64,000 nucleotides of DNA, from positions 9,149,035-9,213,034 of the forward strand of contig VZDJ01000594.1 of assembly GCA_008694505.1 (NCBI GenBank). Reading direction: 5' to 3'. Position numbers and translations under genes: made by a program. This document shows positions 26,803-39,972 of this stretch, piece after piece. This DNA comes from Cyanoderma ruficeps (lineage: Eukaryota > Chordata > Aves > Passeriformes > Timaliidae). How positions within the stretch are numbered: the first letter of the stretch is position 1; every line of letters starts with the position of its first letter. Below the pieces are notes generated by a model. That model ran no database searches, was not told where the DNA came from, and was given only the letters and a program-made list of their open reading frames with translations.

Positions 26803-27065
26803 CTGCATAGAGCATGGCCTCGATGCGGTCCTTGATGTGCTGGGTGTTGCCCTGAGACACCAGGTGAGCCGTGCCGTTGGGAGGCGGCACCACCAGCGGC
26901 CCCACCAGGAAGGCGGCAGCCGAGCCCAGGGAGTTGAGCAGCGAGGCGATGGCCGTGGCCGTGGCGCGCTCGTCCGGGGAGAACCAGGTGGTGGAGAGGA
27001 AGGGAGCGGCGTTCATCACCGTGGGCCCCGCCAAGCCGTTCAACAGCTGCCCTCCGTGGATCAGC
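26803..27065 (-). CDS. SLC49A4: SLC49A4 (DIRC2) coding exon 3: TM4, TM5 and luminal loop
   Basis: This 263-base exon encodes residues 144-230, with split codons at both ends. It starts after the acceptor gtttcag and ends at the donor gtgtgg. The translation opens [20 protein letters not shown] and closes [12 protein letters not shown], nearly identical to human. It covers TM4 (about 146-166), the conserved [14 protein letters not shown] segment between TM4 and TM5, TM5 (about 182-204) and a luminal loop. The loop carries an N-G-T glycosylation sequon at N206, equivalent to the human glycosylated site. Human DIRC2 is reported to be cut by cathepsin L in a luminal loop, probably this one; I cannot place the cut here. 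The exon is strikingly GC- and CpG-rich compared with its introns and with exons 4-8. The donor lacks the usual +3/+4 purine run, so it looks weaker than its neighbours. Confidence 0.97.
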
Positions 27066-30000
27066 CTGAAACACAGAACACACCGCGGCCATTTGGATGG
27101 CAATTGCTTGCTGGGGTTTTTTTAATTAAAAAGGCACGTGAGGTACCGAGTGCTTTGTGCATTTCTTAACTGCACAAAGAAATCAAAGTCCTGTGCGAAA
27201 GAAGGGTATTCTATACACTAAAAGAAGCCAAATTAAATTGATTTAAAGAATCCGGAGCTACTCTGATCTCATTACCTCATATAAATGGAGAAGCAAATGT
27301 TCGCTTCAAAGCAGAAAAGGAAAAGGGAATAAAAGGGACTTTCTTTGCAGCAAAAAGGTATCATGACAGGATACAAAAGGAGAAAAGGTGTAGTAGAAGA
27401 AAAGCTTTAAATTACAAACATTGTAAACCTGACCCTCCTGCCTGCATAAATCCCAACCGAAGATTTAAATTAGTTATGGCAGATCCAAAATTTAAACACT
27501 TCAGCAAAATACTCTGCATATTTTTTCACTGCATTATTTATTTTTATTTACACACTCAGATGAGCTCTATGTGCCTACAGATGAGAAGGCCGGGCTGTTA
27601 GGGTTTCCAAGAGAGTCGTCTTCTCCAGCAATCTGGCCATTCTCAACATACTGCTGAAACAGCCAAGTAAACCCAGATTTTTCTCATTTTTCACACTCAT
27701 TGGGATTTAACAGATAAGGCTGGTGACAGAACAGAGATAGTACTTCCAAGCAGTGAAGTCTCTGCAAAGTTTGGCTTAATATTAGTACAATGAACAAATA
27801 CAGAAAAGACTTTTTGAAGGACATGGAATTCAGTCAGAAATCTTCCACTTTGGCTTTTCCAAAAAGTAACCAGCCATGGAAGACAAAACGATTTTGGAAT
27901 TTATATAAAAACTTCATGCCAAAAAAAACATATAGAGAGTCACATAAGAAATTGCAACCTTCCAAAGCAAATCCATTCATTGTGCAATAAAGTGGTGGCA
28001 GATGATATTTTCAAATTTCAAATGGGTGGTGTTTTTCTAACCATGGCAGGAACTCAGTGTTATTGCTGCAAGACTTGAGTTGTGAGACATAAAAAGCTAC
28101 GGCCTGAAAATGGGGAAACATAAGCCAGCATTTAGGCAGTGTTTCAAACCACAAATGGCTGAATAATATACAGTGTAGCAGGAGTTTTTTAAAGCACACA
28201 AAGGAACACAATATGCAAAAGAAATGCCTACAGACTCTTTATCGAATTAACAAGATAGATTGCAATAGAAAGGAATAGATGCTACCAATTCTCAGTCGAT
28301 TGGAAATTAAATTTTTAAACATAATTTATAAAAAATATACAAAAAAGGAAGCACTATTATATATCATCTGAAGGAAACTCTTTCTGAGCTGAGACAGAAA
28401 TAATATCCACTCTTACTCATAAGCAACTCAATGTTTTTGGAGGTTTCTTTTTATTCTCACACAGAAATGACAGATTTCATTACTGGTGTTGATGTGCTTC
28501 AGATGGACATAACCAAGGCATGGTCAGGCCTTGTCAGCGTTTGTAAAACTGCCACATTTGCTAAACCAAAATGAATTCATTTTAAATAAAGAAAAAGTGC
28601 TATATAAACAATGCTCTGGTATTTTTCTGGAGGACACATTACATCAATCCCCTATGGTTACTCTCCAGTGTACTCAGGGCAAACCAAGGTATCCTTATGC
28701 ACTTTGCTATTTTCATTCTATTTATCTCACTACAGTAAGTTATTCTCAAACTTTTAAAATGTTCCAGGGTATTTGCAGAGCTACGGCACATCCCCAGAAA
28801 CAACTGCATTTCAGTAGCAAGTGAGGTAACTACTGCCACATATAACAACTTTATTTTAGTATTTCCTCCTGCTCCAAAGTGAATTTAATGTTTAAATTGT
28901 GTTCTTGTTACTGTATGTTTGGAAAACTCTGTCACCACAAAATAACGTTTACAGCTTTGGGTGCCATACTACTACTTCTGTTCACTGACACCACTCCGGT
29001 ATTATTGTCTTAATTCAAATATGCCTCCTCTGTAGTCATCCTAAAGGCAAATAAAACTCTGTAAAATCAGAAAAAACTACAATAGTTCTGCAGCATCTGT
29101 GGTCGTGTAGGCACTTCATCTGATAGAAAAAGAAAAGTTTTGTAAAAAAAAAAAACAAACCCTAAACAAACCAAACGAACCCCCCAATTTATATACTGAG
29201 AAAATTGCACACACATATTCTTATCATGTACTTCAGATTTAGATTATGTCTATCAAAGTCAATCATCTGAATAAAGCTCTATAACCAATATCTATACTCA
29301 AAGGGAGCAACAAATGTTAATTTTACTTTGCAGATCCCAAGGGAGAAAGCAGCAACTTAATCCAGAATTTTAATTGTGTATTAGCTTTTTGTCCTTGTTG
29401 CTTTGGGTTTGTTGTTTGTTTTTTTTTTTCCAAAGGGTAAGTCCATTTTGCCTCTCAAGGTGTCTTCGCTTGGTGTTTTCTTGGCTGGTGTGCTCTGTTC
29501 ATACAGATTTGCATTTTTGGCAATTACCAAGCCTGATATTTTCATCCAGGGTAGAGCATCTCTTATCTTCATATTGTTCAATTTCTCAAGTTCAATATAT
29601 TTGAGTTAATAAACACTATTTTCAGACTAAATTGCCATCAGTATACAGACTAGTATCTCAAATATCTCTACATATGATAACAGCTTAGACCCTATTTTAT
29701 CTCTTTTTCAATACTGGCTTGAATTAAGCTGCTTTTTCCTACGAAAAAGATTATTTGCATGGTTCTTCTGCACATCCTTAACTCATTTCCCCAGAGAGGC
29801 AGGGACGAGAGATTCAAAATGCAATTCAGAGCATTTACGAAGCTGCTGCTCTGGGAGATGTATGTAGCAGCTGCTCCACCTGACAGAGAAATATGAACAC
29901 AACAGTATTGGTGGCTCTTTGCTGTTTGTTACAACATCTTATCAGCACTGCACTAGATTTTGGTCTCACAGCCTGTGAGTGTCCTCTTCTACACCATCAG

Positions 30001-33000
30001 TGCTAAAAATTACTCCAAGACCAAGAGAGGTTTGTTTCTGTTATCCCCCAATTTTCCTCTTTCTGCTACTGCAAAGGTGCAAGGAGGAACTGCATTTTCC
30101 CCATCACTATTGCAATTTCATTCTGCACAACAAGTTTTCTCTTTCCTGAGGAAAGGGATGAAAAGAAAACTCTAGCTCAGGATCTTACTCAGATGGAAAA
30201 ACATTTTTCAGTCTCATTACACTATCAAGTGTAATGTTCATCTGTTATTTACCCAGTGCCGTTTTCAGATATGTTATTTATCCAATCATCATTTAATTAT
30301 TTTCATGTATCAAAAAGTAGAAAGCTATTGAGGTCAAATGACAGAAAATAACATGAGCAGAAGGCTTTTTAATCACAATCATGAAAGAGAAAATTGGGAA
30401 AAAGTTACGCCAGAAATTCTTTTTTGAAGTACAAAAAAAATTGATGACTGTAGCTTAAAGCAAAATTGGGGAAGTAAACACCTATCTAAAATATTTTGTT
30501 TCTAACTGTTTCAGTAGCCAGGTCTGGACTCGTTTTGCTATGTCAAGATTTTTGCACACCTGACCTCCCAGCTAATGAATTTATGTGCTCTGCCAAACTT
30601 GTAACTTACAATTGAACATGAGCCCTTTATGAGCCCTTTTAAAGAAATTAAAAAAAAAAATAAATTGAGGACTGATAGTAAATGGTAGTGTGAAATATCA
30701 CATGCCAGAGCACCACAAGATGTAATGTAACTTAGATATTTACATTATGTATCTATCTATGTAAGAAAATACACTTATGTGTACACACACATCTCTGCAC
30801 AAAACAATGATTACTTTTGTTCCTAAAATGGCCTCTGAACTGGAAAAATATAGTACAAGAGACAGTTAAAATACAGCGATAGAAATTAAAGAAAAACTCT
30901 TTTTGTACTGTATTGTCACCTCTGTCCCAATTTCTTTTATCAAGTCACGTTATAAATAACTTTAATTATGCAGTTTTCATCGCTTCCTTGGGAAGTCTTG
31001 ATTCTAGTATTAGGAACTGACCTGGTTATGCCTGCCTTATTCACTTCTTACAGTCACTGATGCAATATCCTAACAGGCAGCAACAAAGAAAACCATCTAA
31101 GGCTACAAATGCTGAAATTACACTATCACTGAGCAAACTGGGTATGAATAAAGTGAGATTACATAGGAAAAAGGTTCTAGTGAGTAATGATAATACCATA
31201 CAGTTAAGATGGGAAAACACTTCCACTTAAAGTCAGCTTTATTTTTCTTTTTCTCCTTGTACAAGTTGAAACTTTGCATGCATGGTCACAGTCACATCAG
31301 CTACTGGATTTGTTAAGCTATTTAAAAGCTGTGTGTTACATAAGTGCTTTTTCTAGGTAAAAAATCCAGACATTTAGTGTTCCTACCACTGTGTGTCTAA
31401 TGCCTGGACTTAGGAGAATTTAAAATGAAAGAAAATCTCATTAGTCTCTGTACTCAGATGAGGGAAAAAAGGCAACACTGGAGGGAGAACTACTTACTCA
31501 AAAAAATTACTTTTGATACAATGGATTTAAAACTCACAACACTAAAATAAGTATCCAAAGCTCAGTTCTAAGATATTTTAAGCGAACTTTTTCTCAGAAG
31601 GCTAAGACTAGAGAAATTAGATCAGTATTTAAACTGATTCATAGTGTGGAAAAAGCATTTTCACCTTTTCTTTGCCAGATAACACAGTGAAGAGCAGGGC
31701 TGTCAACTCCAGGGTCTTGCTCTGACTCTCTAAACACAATGACCCAGCCGATTGGAAAATTCAATTCCTTTGCACCCTAGGAGCAAGTAGAGCTCCTTTC
31801 AAGAGCCCTGAGAAGACGTAATTCTGGTGCAGGTGTTTTCATGAAACTTCTACCATGCCTTTCCCACTCGCTGCCATGAGAATTGATCACTTAGTCACTT
31901 TGCAAACTTCTATGCAAACACAACAAAAATAAACTGCAATTCAGTTTTGCCACTGTTGGGCCAAGTGTGATGAGAAACGAAGTCATTGAAGGTGCTTATT
32001 CTGCAGGAAGACAGCGCCTCCACAGTGTGCCACATACTATGGAAAAGTTCAGTACATGAGCTGCTGAGCCTAAGAATGCAGAAGGCAATTCCAGATAAAG
32101 AAGTTGATGTTTTATAGAAATGGATGGCTATTTCTTTCACATGCCTGACAAATTCATTCACTGAAACAAGCAAATTGTTCAACTCCTGCTAATTTGGAAG
32201 ACAAATAGGTTTATGTAGTGATTAGGTCATTGTGAGAACTCCTGGAAGCAAATGAAAGAGACCTTTCCACTGGAGGACTTCAGAGAACTTTTGAAGTGCT
32301 ATTGAATTTAGTGTCACTACATGGCAACAAAGCAAGCAAATACCTCCTACTCTAGAGTGTCTATGCTGACGTGTGATGCAAACTGCTTGCCCAGAAAAAG
32401 GCACATGAAAAGCCATGGACTTACCCACATTATACATTAGCAGACTGATTATACCTCAGAAAGAACCAACATTAGTTTTGTCAAGAACCAGTTTTTCACA
32501 ATCAAACTATTGGAAGTGGATAGAGCTTTTCTTTTAAATTCACAAAAATAAATACAACAAAAGAACCTCCTAGTAAGTGGAACTTTTTCAGGCACTTTTA
32601 AGGCAAAGAGAATTAGGGAGGTCAAATTCATGCTTTACTGCAATTCACTGCTACAGAGTATGCGGAGAACCAATGCAAATGATGTTTTGTTTATACCCCA
32701 AAGAGAGCACAGTAAGGCTCTATGTCTGGAAAAAGACTGGAAAGAAAAATATCTCTGGGTAAAGCAATGAATTCATCTATTAAAAATAACATTCTGATAG
32801 ATGAATTTCATGGAAATGCACTTACTTTCAATATTTTCATTAAATTATATATTTATACTACAAAAGCTTCCTGCCTTCTGGATATTCATGGATTGAGGCC
32901 ATTAGCATTTTTTAGCTTGTTTTTGATACATGCGACCATTGATATGTGGAATAATTTAAAGCTGTTCTTTCCCCCATCAGTAAGAAATATTATTACAAGC

Positions 33001-34620
33001 AGAAAGCCTGAGTCACTGTTTGGTACATTATCTCCAGAAATAGAATGAAAAAGAAAAGAGAAAAACTTAGAAATGCACATTTAGCCATTTTCATCAGGAA
33101 TTAGGCTCATGTTTTACCCCTGTATGAACCATGGCCTCAGCACAGTCAGTCAGACCATTATGGGAGTGGACGTGGAAGGGACCACAGCACCTCCATCCCA
33201 CACATCCCAGCCTCATGTCTCTTCTCCCACACTTAAAGTAAACAGCAAACACATTTACAGTGGTCTAAAAGATAGTGAGTTTTGGGATTAAATTTAAAGG
33301 ACTGGAAAACCGGAGTTACTCCAAAACTTACTACTGAGAGCCTGCCAGGAGAGACAAGTATTTGCAAGGAAAGGAAGCAGCAATCTCAGGCTAAGAGCCT
33401 GAGGTGTCTACCAGACATCCTGACAGAGGAGGGGGATGAGGTGGGTGTACAGTGAGACCCCCTGGCACTGTGGTGACAAATTCCCTTGCATCCTCACACT
33501 GTGTTATTGTGCAGGCATCACACTTGTCACACAGCTGGGGGGTGGGATGGTTCTTCACTTTATCCATGTTTGAAAGATAAGGGCACATAAAGTCAAAGCT
33601 GAGGGTTTTTTTTATTAAAAGTTCTATTTTCTTGTTTTTCTTGTAAAACTAACCAACTCTACAAACCCATTACTAAAAGAAGAAATATTTAAAGCAACAC
33701 TAATAGAGGACACGCTCATCAAATATGAACAGATCCAAAGTACACAACATTATAAACACAAAGTAGGCAATTACATTATGGGCTAATGAGGCAAAACATA
33801 CTGAAAAAAATTATCAGGGAAGTGCACCAGGACTGGCTGCTATTTGGGCTGCTGTGGGAGAAAACTGATTAAGATTACTTAGTACAAAAGAGGTCCTAAG
33901 TGGGATTTTTTAGTAAAAGAGTAGGAGTATATAGGAGATGCAGCAAATTAAGGAATGGAATAAACAAGACCTATTTAAATAGAATAATTTTTCTTAAGCA
34001 AGCAAAAGAGCAAGAGGGTGTTTTGATTATAATGCAGCAACTTCAATACAAATTTGATTAATACGAATTCTATAAGGACAGAAATTAGCCACCATAATAT
34101 GAGTCACAAACTAAGGCAAAGAGCTCAGTATGATTAAAAAATTAAAAGTGTTCTACAGTTAAGGATACCACCTGCCATTATATCAGATGAAGCTAAATAT
34201 CCCACAAGGAACATAAATTCTCTTCCCTTCCAGAACAGGCTTGCACTAACTTGTAGAGGCCTTGTAGAAGTGCTGCCCACTAAATACTGCTGCAATATCA
34301 AGCCCTTTCTGAGTTTCTTTTAATGCACTGCAAAAATTTACACAGGGTGTGTAAACTGCTAATTCAGCAGCCGTGCTGATTGCAGGTGGATGACACACAC
34401 AGTGCCATGGCCAAAGTCCAGGACAGGAGCAAAAAGAAAACAGCATTTATGACCAGAACTGTCAAGTCATCTCATTTTTCCCCTAAAGCTGATCCAGCTG
34501 AAGGAGAAGCCAATTTGGCTACACCCTGAGCATGGACCAGGAGCTGCTGGTGCATCACAGGACATGTGACTTGAACAGTGGCAGGCAGGACCACGGGGCA
34601 GCCAGAGGGACACAAAATCA

Positions 34621-34633
34621 CCCCCCCCCCCCC
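34621..34633. repeat. C13 homopolymer
   Basis: Thirteen consecutive C residues in intron 2, long for an AT-rich locus; the length may be uncertain. Confidence 0.9.
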
Positions 34634-37600
34634 ACTACTACCAACAAATAAGCAAAGCTGGAAAAAATCATAACCACTTAAGAACAACTCACAGGATCGC
34701 TCACCTAAAACAAACGCTTTGGAGCAGAGGTTAAAAAATAAACCCTGTGTACAAGATGAAGCTGGTGGAAGCAATAAAATCAAGATAAACTGTTAAGTCA
34801 CAGGGCATAAAAATAAGTATTCCCCACATATTTGAACCTACTCATGAATGACCTGTTTCCTTTTTTTCCCCACTTTTCTATTTTTCTGATGCCAAGGATT
34901 AACCCAACTCAGCCTTCCCCCAGGCACTGCAGCACAAACCAGCACCATCAGCACCAGGCAAGTGCTCAATCTAACATTTTCTCCCCTCTGCTTACCTAGC
35001 TACAGCACACCAACAGGCATGTTTATTCATCTTTCTACTCCCAGACCCTCACTTAGATTAAATCCTTTTTTCATTTCTCTTCCCCAGTGAGGCAGGGAGC
35101 ACAAAGCACTCAGCACACTCTCTTTATTTCTTACAGGTTGATTTGTCTACCATCCTCTCCTAACAGGCTCTTCTCATTCCCTAGAACACTTTAATTCCTC
35201 TTCTCCACAGATGCTCCAGTTTGGGTTGTTTGGGGTTTTTGAGCATTGGAGTGTGTTCAGTATTACCAGGGAATATGGGAATCCTAGTATGTCTTTCCTT
35301 TACTGAAATAACCTCTTTCAAAGTGCCCCTTTGCATTTTTAATGCATAAGAATGGTGGCTTATGGCAGCCTTAGGATCAGAAGAGACAAATAATGAGATG
35401 ATCCCATTAATTCTTTAGTCTTTCAGAGACAGAAAAGGGGGAAATGTGGAATTATTAAAGGGTAAGTCTAACAAGAGTAAAATACAAACTAGGTTGTAAC
35501 TAGCTAATAGAACCAAAATGTACCAAAGATGTGCTGAGTGACTCTTCAAATATAGAAAGGAGGTCACAACAATATATCTAAGAGTAAGAGAAATATTCAA
35601 AATCCTAAGAACTGGTAATATTAACAAAAAGATCCATTTACAGGATCTACCAGCAATTGGTGTGTCTCCTATAAACGACTGTGTAAACAACCACTCTGTT
35701 TCCACTGTAATTCTCTGTGCCATTTTGCTGGACTCCCAACAAACATTTTAATGGTACTTACTGCCAAGGAGCATCCTCTCACTGCCATGACTCAAGGTCC
35801 TCAATAACTACTTCTCTGTTGTGAAATGTAACGTGAAGGACAAACACTACCAGCCCACAGCATAACAAGTTCTAATAAATTGCTTAATTAATGTGATCAA
35901 TACAAATGACAAATTATGTTACATCCTTTACTTCCATGTCTTTAATTATCCTGTCTTTCAAAACATTTTAAGAAGTCTTACATCACACAATCAGTCTTAA
36001 AAGCCAAAGATTTATGGCTGTGGGCTGATTTCATCGTTTTATTTCCTTCTTTATGTTTCAGCTTTTTGCCTAGATGTAAGACCTAAGATGTATGTAAATC
36101 TATTCCTAAACACAGAATACGAGGTAAATATCAAGTGCTATGAGGAGGGAAAAACACAACTCTGATTTATTCTGTAAGAAAATGGCCTCCCAGGAATGTT
36201 AATGTTCAGGATAAAATAATTAAGTCCTAAAAGAGTCTAATGAAAATATTCACTCAGTGACAAGCAGGTTTCAGAAAGGAAAGGACTGGACAAAATGCAG
36301 GCAAAAAGCATTAGTGATGTTCTTGTAACCTTGAGGGAAAGGAAGAAGATTCAAGAAAATGTTCAATTTGATAACATCTTTTTATCTTTTATACTCCATA
36401 TAATGAACTGTGAACTAAAAAAATAGGTGTGGCAAATGAAGTTTTCATAACATATGGAAAGGAATAATAGTTTAGGGGTTTATTTTTAGAAGTCAAATTT
36501 CTCTCATATATCTGGCACATCTGACAAACCCAGAAGCGCATGGTACATAAGAAAAATTCTTTTTAATGTCCTTGTCTCTATGATAGACTCATTAACTTCA
36601 CAGGTTACTGAGCTGGGGAGGAAAACAGGTAAAAGCCTATGTGTACATGAGAGGGGATTTATTAGTCCATGTAAAGGATGGATCCTCCATTTGACATTCA
36701 AATTCACACTTCAACATTTTCACCATGTACTCCCACTTCAGCCTGCACTGAATTTATGTAGTTCTGGCATGGAATTCCAGTACAGTTTTAGGTCACACAC
36801 TGGTAGAGAACAAAAATTCACCATAGAAAATTCACAGCTGCTTCAAGAGACACACTGGAATGTGCAACTTGAATTTTCCCTCATATGCATAGGCATCAAA
36901 TGCACTGAAAAGAGAGGTTAAGGTCCCTGTTTAAAACAGGGCTCGGAGGACTGGAGATGGTCTTAGTCTGATATTACACACTACAACCAAAAGAATAATT
37001 ATAGACTAGAAAGGGGCTTAAGAATACACCTGGATATTACAGGTCTGTTTGAGATAAGGAGCATAAAGCAGCCAGGATTAAATGTCAGTCTTAACAGTGA
37101 TTTCCTTACGCCTATGACTGCTCTGATAGGTGGTGGGCTTTAGTAGCTCTCCTTAATGTTAATCACAAGAGCTTAGGGAGCAGAGACTGCTACAAAGTAC
37201 AAAACCTGCAATCTAAGCCTTACAAACCTCATGGACATTATTATAATTTTATGTATATTAACTCTGACAGAACTGTCCCATGGAAATCTTTAGCATATTC
37301 CCACAGATTACTCACAGACTGAAGGAACACACTACAAAATAAGTAAAAGCATTTAAAGAAATTCCAGTTACACTGGCTTCTGAAATGCTTCCAATTAGCT
37401 TGCGTGTGATCTTGTCCCTCTGACAGGCTCTGTAACATTCAAATTGTTGTATTAATGCATATACAAATTGAGAATAAGTGCATAATTTGGTGCTCAGCCA
37501 GTTGTGGCTAATGCATGAAGCAATAATTCTCATCTCAAAAATACTATTTTATTTGGTATCATGCTTCAAATAATGGATGAAAACTGGCCTTGAGCCTTAA

Positions 37601-39457
37601 CCCACAAAACAATGCAAGTTACATGGTATAACATCACACAGTCTGTACAACTATTTACAAAGTGTCAACAAACTTCACTGAAGACCATTCTTTTGCTTCA
37701 CACAGCTGGCTGTAATTAATGCTTGGTAGATTTTTTTAAATCAAACTGTGTAAAAGATCAAGCTACTTCCTCATGTAGAGCTACAATTCTTTAAAATTTC
37801 TTTTTTGGGAGTAGGATAAGTAGGGAAATTTATCAGTTTCAGCTGGAGATGATATATACTTTCACAGCATGAATATATGAAATTATTAACCTTTTCCATC
37901 AGTATTCTGCTCATACTCTTTTTTCCCCATATAGTTTTCAATAAATTTTAACATCACGTTTGATATATCTCACTCATCAGACTCTATAAAGCCCAAAGCC
38001 TGCCTTTGCTTCTTGAATGTTTCTCCTTAGTTATGTATTTCATTGTTTTCCTAGACCTGCTTTCTGCAGCTACACTGGAAAACCTTGTTCAGTGGTGATA
38101 AGAATTTGTGGAAACTCCCTTTCCTGCTCCCCAAATGATACCTCACATCTAAATCTCACTTGGGAATTTTCATCTTCTCAGGCATTTACAGTCTTCATCC
38201 TTGTTTTGGTAAAGCCTAGGGCAGCACATGTCTCCTGGCATGCATCATAAATGAAAAGCTATGTGAAACACTAAATTTCATTGCACTTAAGCCATCTTTT
38301 CCATTTTAAAGCTATTGATATTTAATCCAAGATTGATGAGAATGAACAAACTGAATGTCAAGCACCCCTGGACATTTTAAGAAAATGTAAACCAAGGGTA
38401 AAATGATGACAGCTCTCTCTGGCCACCCAAACAGTGCATTTTCCTCAAAAGGGTCACTGTGAAGGATGGCACAATATGGTCAGTTCAGCCTGTCCTGCTC
38501 ACAGAGTCCTTGAGCACTGTCAAAATGGGCAACACTGGGCAACCAACATCAGGAGCACCTTAAGTGCTTCCTTTTATGCTCACTGAGCACCTAAGAACTG
38601 AAATTGCATCCCCCTACCTGACATTCTGCTCTTAGTTTACTTATCAGGGCTAGTTTTACAATTCATGAGTTTTTTACATTCTCAGTTCTCTCTGTGAACC
38701 TCTTTCTTTGTTTTATCCACAGTACCCAGTCATCAGCTTTTAACATCACACCAAACATTTTCCTTCTCAGCTTAAAAGGTTCCCAAGCTGATTTTCAGGT
38801 TAAGCAATACTAAGGGGAAAAAAAAAACCAAAAACAACAAACCCAAACCAAAAATCCCAAAAACTTGCTGAAGCAATACCAGGACTGCGTGGTAGAATTC
38901 AAGCTGACTAGAATTCAAGGGGGAAAAAACCCAACCCACATAAAATATTTTATTTGTAAGATCTTTTCTTAGTGTTTACATATTATGCAAGCATAACTAG
39001 CAAAGAACCAGTGCTACTGCTTTTTTAAAGTAGCAGGAAAGAGTAGTAATGCCTGCATACTCCCACCTCCTTCACACTGCAAGGCAAAAGAAAGTTAAGT
39101 TAACAAGTGATCCATATTCCCTAGCTGTACAAAATGAGCACTACTCCTGTACTTAATGAGGATTCCCAGGATATGTTGATGGAACAATTAAATTGTTTGG
39201 TTTGTGGGATTTTTAAGAAGGAATCTCTTTCTATCACAAATTTGTGAAGTGCATGTGTACAGCAGACAATCATTTAACTGCAGAGAAAGTACAAGGCTAC
39301 TTCAGAACACGGACTGGAAGAGACTACATGAAAAAAGCCATTTTGCATAAATTCATCTGTCTCACGGCATGATCCCATACATTCAATATGAGAAAATGAA
39401 CTAATTATTTAACATTTGCATATAAATTACATATTTTGGGGGGTTGAGGCATGGCTC

Positions 39458-39600
39458 CCTGTGTGATCTTGGGCCAGTTTCCGAACCTCACTAAATCTCT
39501 GGTTCCTTATTTGCAAAGCAGATTAATATTAATTATGCAGGATGGGGTGAGATTAAATTAACTCGAGCTTGTAAAGGGCTTTCTCATCTTCAGACACTAT
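39458..39600 (+). mobile_element. Ancient MIR-like SINE remnant
   Basis: The order of words is that of the MIR/CORE-SINE consensus: gtgtgatcttgggccagttt, cgaacctcactaaatctctg, gttccttatttgcaaagc, gattaaattaactcgagctt and gtaaagggctttc. It lies in intron 2, about 190 bases from exon 2. MIR activity predates the mammal-bird split only in part of the CORE-SINE family, so a bird copy must be very old. The match is a pattern match by eye. Confidence 0.55.
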
Positions 39601-39787
39601 GGAGAAGAAGGACAAGAAAAATCCATTTAAGAAGCAAAGAAGCACGTAAACCCACAGCCACACAACAAACATTTGGTTTATCAACTTCATACAGAAAATT
39701 TGTACTAACATTTCTTTGTAGTAACAGCAAAAATTACATTAGAAGAAAGAATAAAATATGTATATTAAAAGTAATTAATTCACTTAC

Positions 39788-39881
39788 TTCTTCCTAATTT
39801 CTATGTCTGAAACTGGAACACACCTCAGGCCAGCTCCCAATACCATGAGGGATGATGTTAGTAACACTGTTACTCTCAGAC
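39788..39881 (-). CDS. SLC49A4: SLC49A4 (DIRC2) coding exon 2: TM3
   Basis: This 94-base exon completes codon 112 and encodes residues 113-142 plus two bases of codon 143. It is bounded by the acceptor tcttag and the donor gtaagtg. Its translation ([18 protein letters not shown], then RCVPVSD) matches human SLC49A4 residues that follow the DKRG motif. It supplies the end of MFS motif A (R114), TM3 (about 113-131) and the loop before TM4. The loop end (I-E-I-R-K-K) differs from the human L-I-L-K-R-R but keeps the basic cluster. The exon is too short to show up as an open frame of its own; it was found by motif and confirmed by phase, since it joins exon 1 (phase 1) and exon 3 (phase 2) exactly. 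Confidence 0.95.
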
Positions 39882-39948
39882 CTAAGATGAAAAAACAACA
39901 GTATTTTACAAGTTAAATCAGTAATGTTGCAAAAGAAACACTACTTAA

Positions 39949-39972
39949 ATATATATACATATATATGTGTAT
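39949..39972. repeat. Short AT/GT microsatellite upstream of exon 2
   Basis: Alternating atatatatacatatatatg followed by tgtat. It lies about 70 bases outside exon 2 on the intron 1 side. Confidence 0.8.

Larger units (their letters stand above)
27066..39787 (-). other. SLC49A4: SLC49A4 intron 2
   Basis: This 12.7-kb AT-rich intron has a consensus donor gtaagtg and the acceptor gtttcag. It holds a 13-base C run at 34621-34633 and a MIR-like remnant close to exon 2. No other gene was recognised. Confidence 0.9.

Noticed and set aside
26792..27169. 125-codon plus-strand frame
   Set aside because: Antisense shadow of exon 3, caused by its GC-rich codons.
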